Assembly (NCBI GenBank): GCA_030388725.1
Contig: CP128857.1
Coordinates: 1,240,001 to 1,304,000 of the forward strand
Length of the DNA stretch: 64,000 nt
Reading direction: 5' to 3'
DNA from: Prodigiosinella aquatilis
Lineage (GTDB): Bacteria; Pseudomonadota; Gammaproteobacteria; Enterobacterales; Enterobacteriaceae
Below, in pieces: positions 63,486-64,000 of this stretch. How positions within the stretch are numbered: the first letter of the stretch is position 1; every line of letters begins with the position of its first letter. Under the pieces are notes generated by a model, which was not told the origin of the DNA, ran no database searches, and saw nothing but the letters and a program-made list of their open reading frames with translations. The translations under genes were made by a program, and so were the position numbers.

Positions 63486-63517
63486 CCACGGAGAGAGAAT
63501 ACGGAGAGTATCCGTGG
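63486..63517. repeat. Inverted repeat upstream of the chemoreceptor gene
   Basis: CCACGGA (63486-63492) and TCCGTGG (63511-63517) flank an 18-base centre that itself contains ATACGGAGAGTATCCG. It may be a regulator site or a structured element; no family is recognised. Confidence 0.4.
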
Positions 63518-64000
63518 TATTATCGGTAGGTGATTAAATATATCCATATGAATTATATATGTTTTAATCATGGGGCGTGATGAACTTCCCTGATTTGTCA
63601 TCACTGCTGAGTGCACAGTTCGCCATTTACCCCCGAAAATTACCTCTTCTCTACATCAAGCTATATGGGGCATCCACGCCGTTGATTAATCATTTCGGTT
63701 TGCATGGGCAATTCTCCGATACTGAAGAGTGGTTAATGAGTCCGTTATTGGTCATAAAATATCGGTAAGATTAAATAATTACATAGGCAATAAATAAGGT
63801 TATTATGTGGCATATGCCATAAATGTAGCCGTCAGCCCAGACCCAATGTGCTTATTGACCAGAACGTTGGTGCCATTGATTGAAAGTAACGGCTGTTAGT
63901 TGAAATAAAATGAATTCAATTATTTTGATGTCAGGATTGTTCAGCATAGGAGCAATGCAATAAAAAACTGATTGAAACCATTGATGCTACTGTATGGATG
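63518..64000. other. AT-rich right end without a recognisable gene
   Basis: The last ~480 bases carry no protein with a known pattern. A 63-codon open frame at 63577-63768 lacks a ribosome site and recognisable similarity. A 12-bp palindrome TGGCATATGCCA lies at 63808-63819. The region may be the upstream part of a gene beyond the window. Confidence 0.5.

Noticed and set aside
63577..63768. 63-codon plus-strand frame near the right edge
   Set aside because: No ribosome site, no recognised family, and in AT-rich DNA where such frames arise by chance; left as undetermined spacer.

Overview
The window is chromosomal DNA of an enterobacterium, most likely a plant-associated member of the Pectobacteriaceae (Pectobacterium, Dickeya, Brenneria and relatives). 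Almost every protein aligns over its full length with an Escherichia coli counterpart. Two blocks that lie far apart in E. coli are joined here: recC-ptrA-recB-recD-argA-amiC through yqcA (the 61-63 min region), and yaeH-dapD through yaeQ (the 4 min region). A long GGA-rich CsrB/RsmB RNA with upstream GacA boxes sits between syd and yqcC. The genus cannot be fixed from the sequence alone. I see no insertion sequence, prophage, CRISPR array or rRNA operon.

Layout. 1-9826: end of recC, ptrA, recB, recD (recombinational repair; the genes overlap or nearly so). 9872-12684: argA behind two ArgR boxes, and the Tat-exported amidase amiC. 12739-13013: two tandem initiator tRNA genes with promoter and terminator. 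13190-15897: mltA, then a D-2-hydroxyacid dehydrogenase and a GNAT acetyltransferase that form a small non-core operon. 16115-18594: tcdA and csdA-csdE. 18778-20293: a small lipoprotein, the sRNA gcvB, and gcvA. 20342-24048: ygdD, rlmM, xni, ppnN. 24284-27064: syd, the rsmB RNA, yqcC, truC, yqcA. 27240-32199: yaeH, dapD, glnD, map on the minus strand. 32328-37190: rpsB, tsf, pyrH, frr, dxr. 37203-47638: uppS, cdsA, rseP, bamA, skp, lpxD, fabZ, lpxA, lpxB, rnhB (envelope biogenesis cluster). 47719-54057: dnaE, accA, yaeR, tilS. 54103-55858: rof, yaeP, yaeQ and a short NlpE-like lipoprotein. 55948-58509: mutS. The last 5.5 kb is an accessory zone with a decayed spacer, nfsB, a nasR/cobA deletion scar, yehS, and a chemoreceptor with a sigma-28 type promoter.

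How it fits together. The central part is one of the most conserved gene strings in gammaproteobacteria: translation (rpsB, tsf, frr, map), UMP kinase, isoprenoid and undecaprenyl-phosphate synthesis (dxr, uppS), phospholipid synthesis (cdsA, accA, fabZ), the sigma-E protease (rseP), outer-membrane protein assembly (bamA, skp) and lipid A synthesis (lpxD, lpxA, lpxB). Two global post-transcriptional regulators are encoded on the flanks: GcvB (amino-acid transport) and RsmB (sequesters RsmA/CsrA).

The strongest observations outside routine annotation are these: the well-formed GacA-RsmB locus; a 241-codon open frame at 60074-60799 that is not a gene but a fusion of relics of nasR and cobA, implying loss of an assimilatory nitrate operon; the absence of queF from between ppnN and syd; and the NlpE-like protein that lacks one cysteine of the usual CxxC motif and the whole C-terminal domain. 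I did not find a convincing wholly new system.
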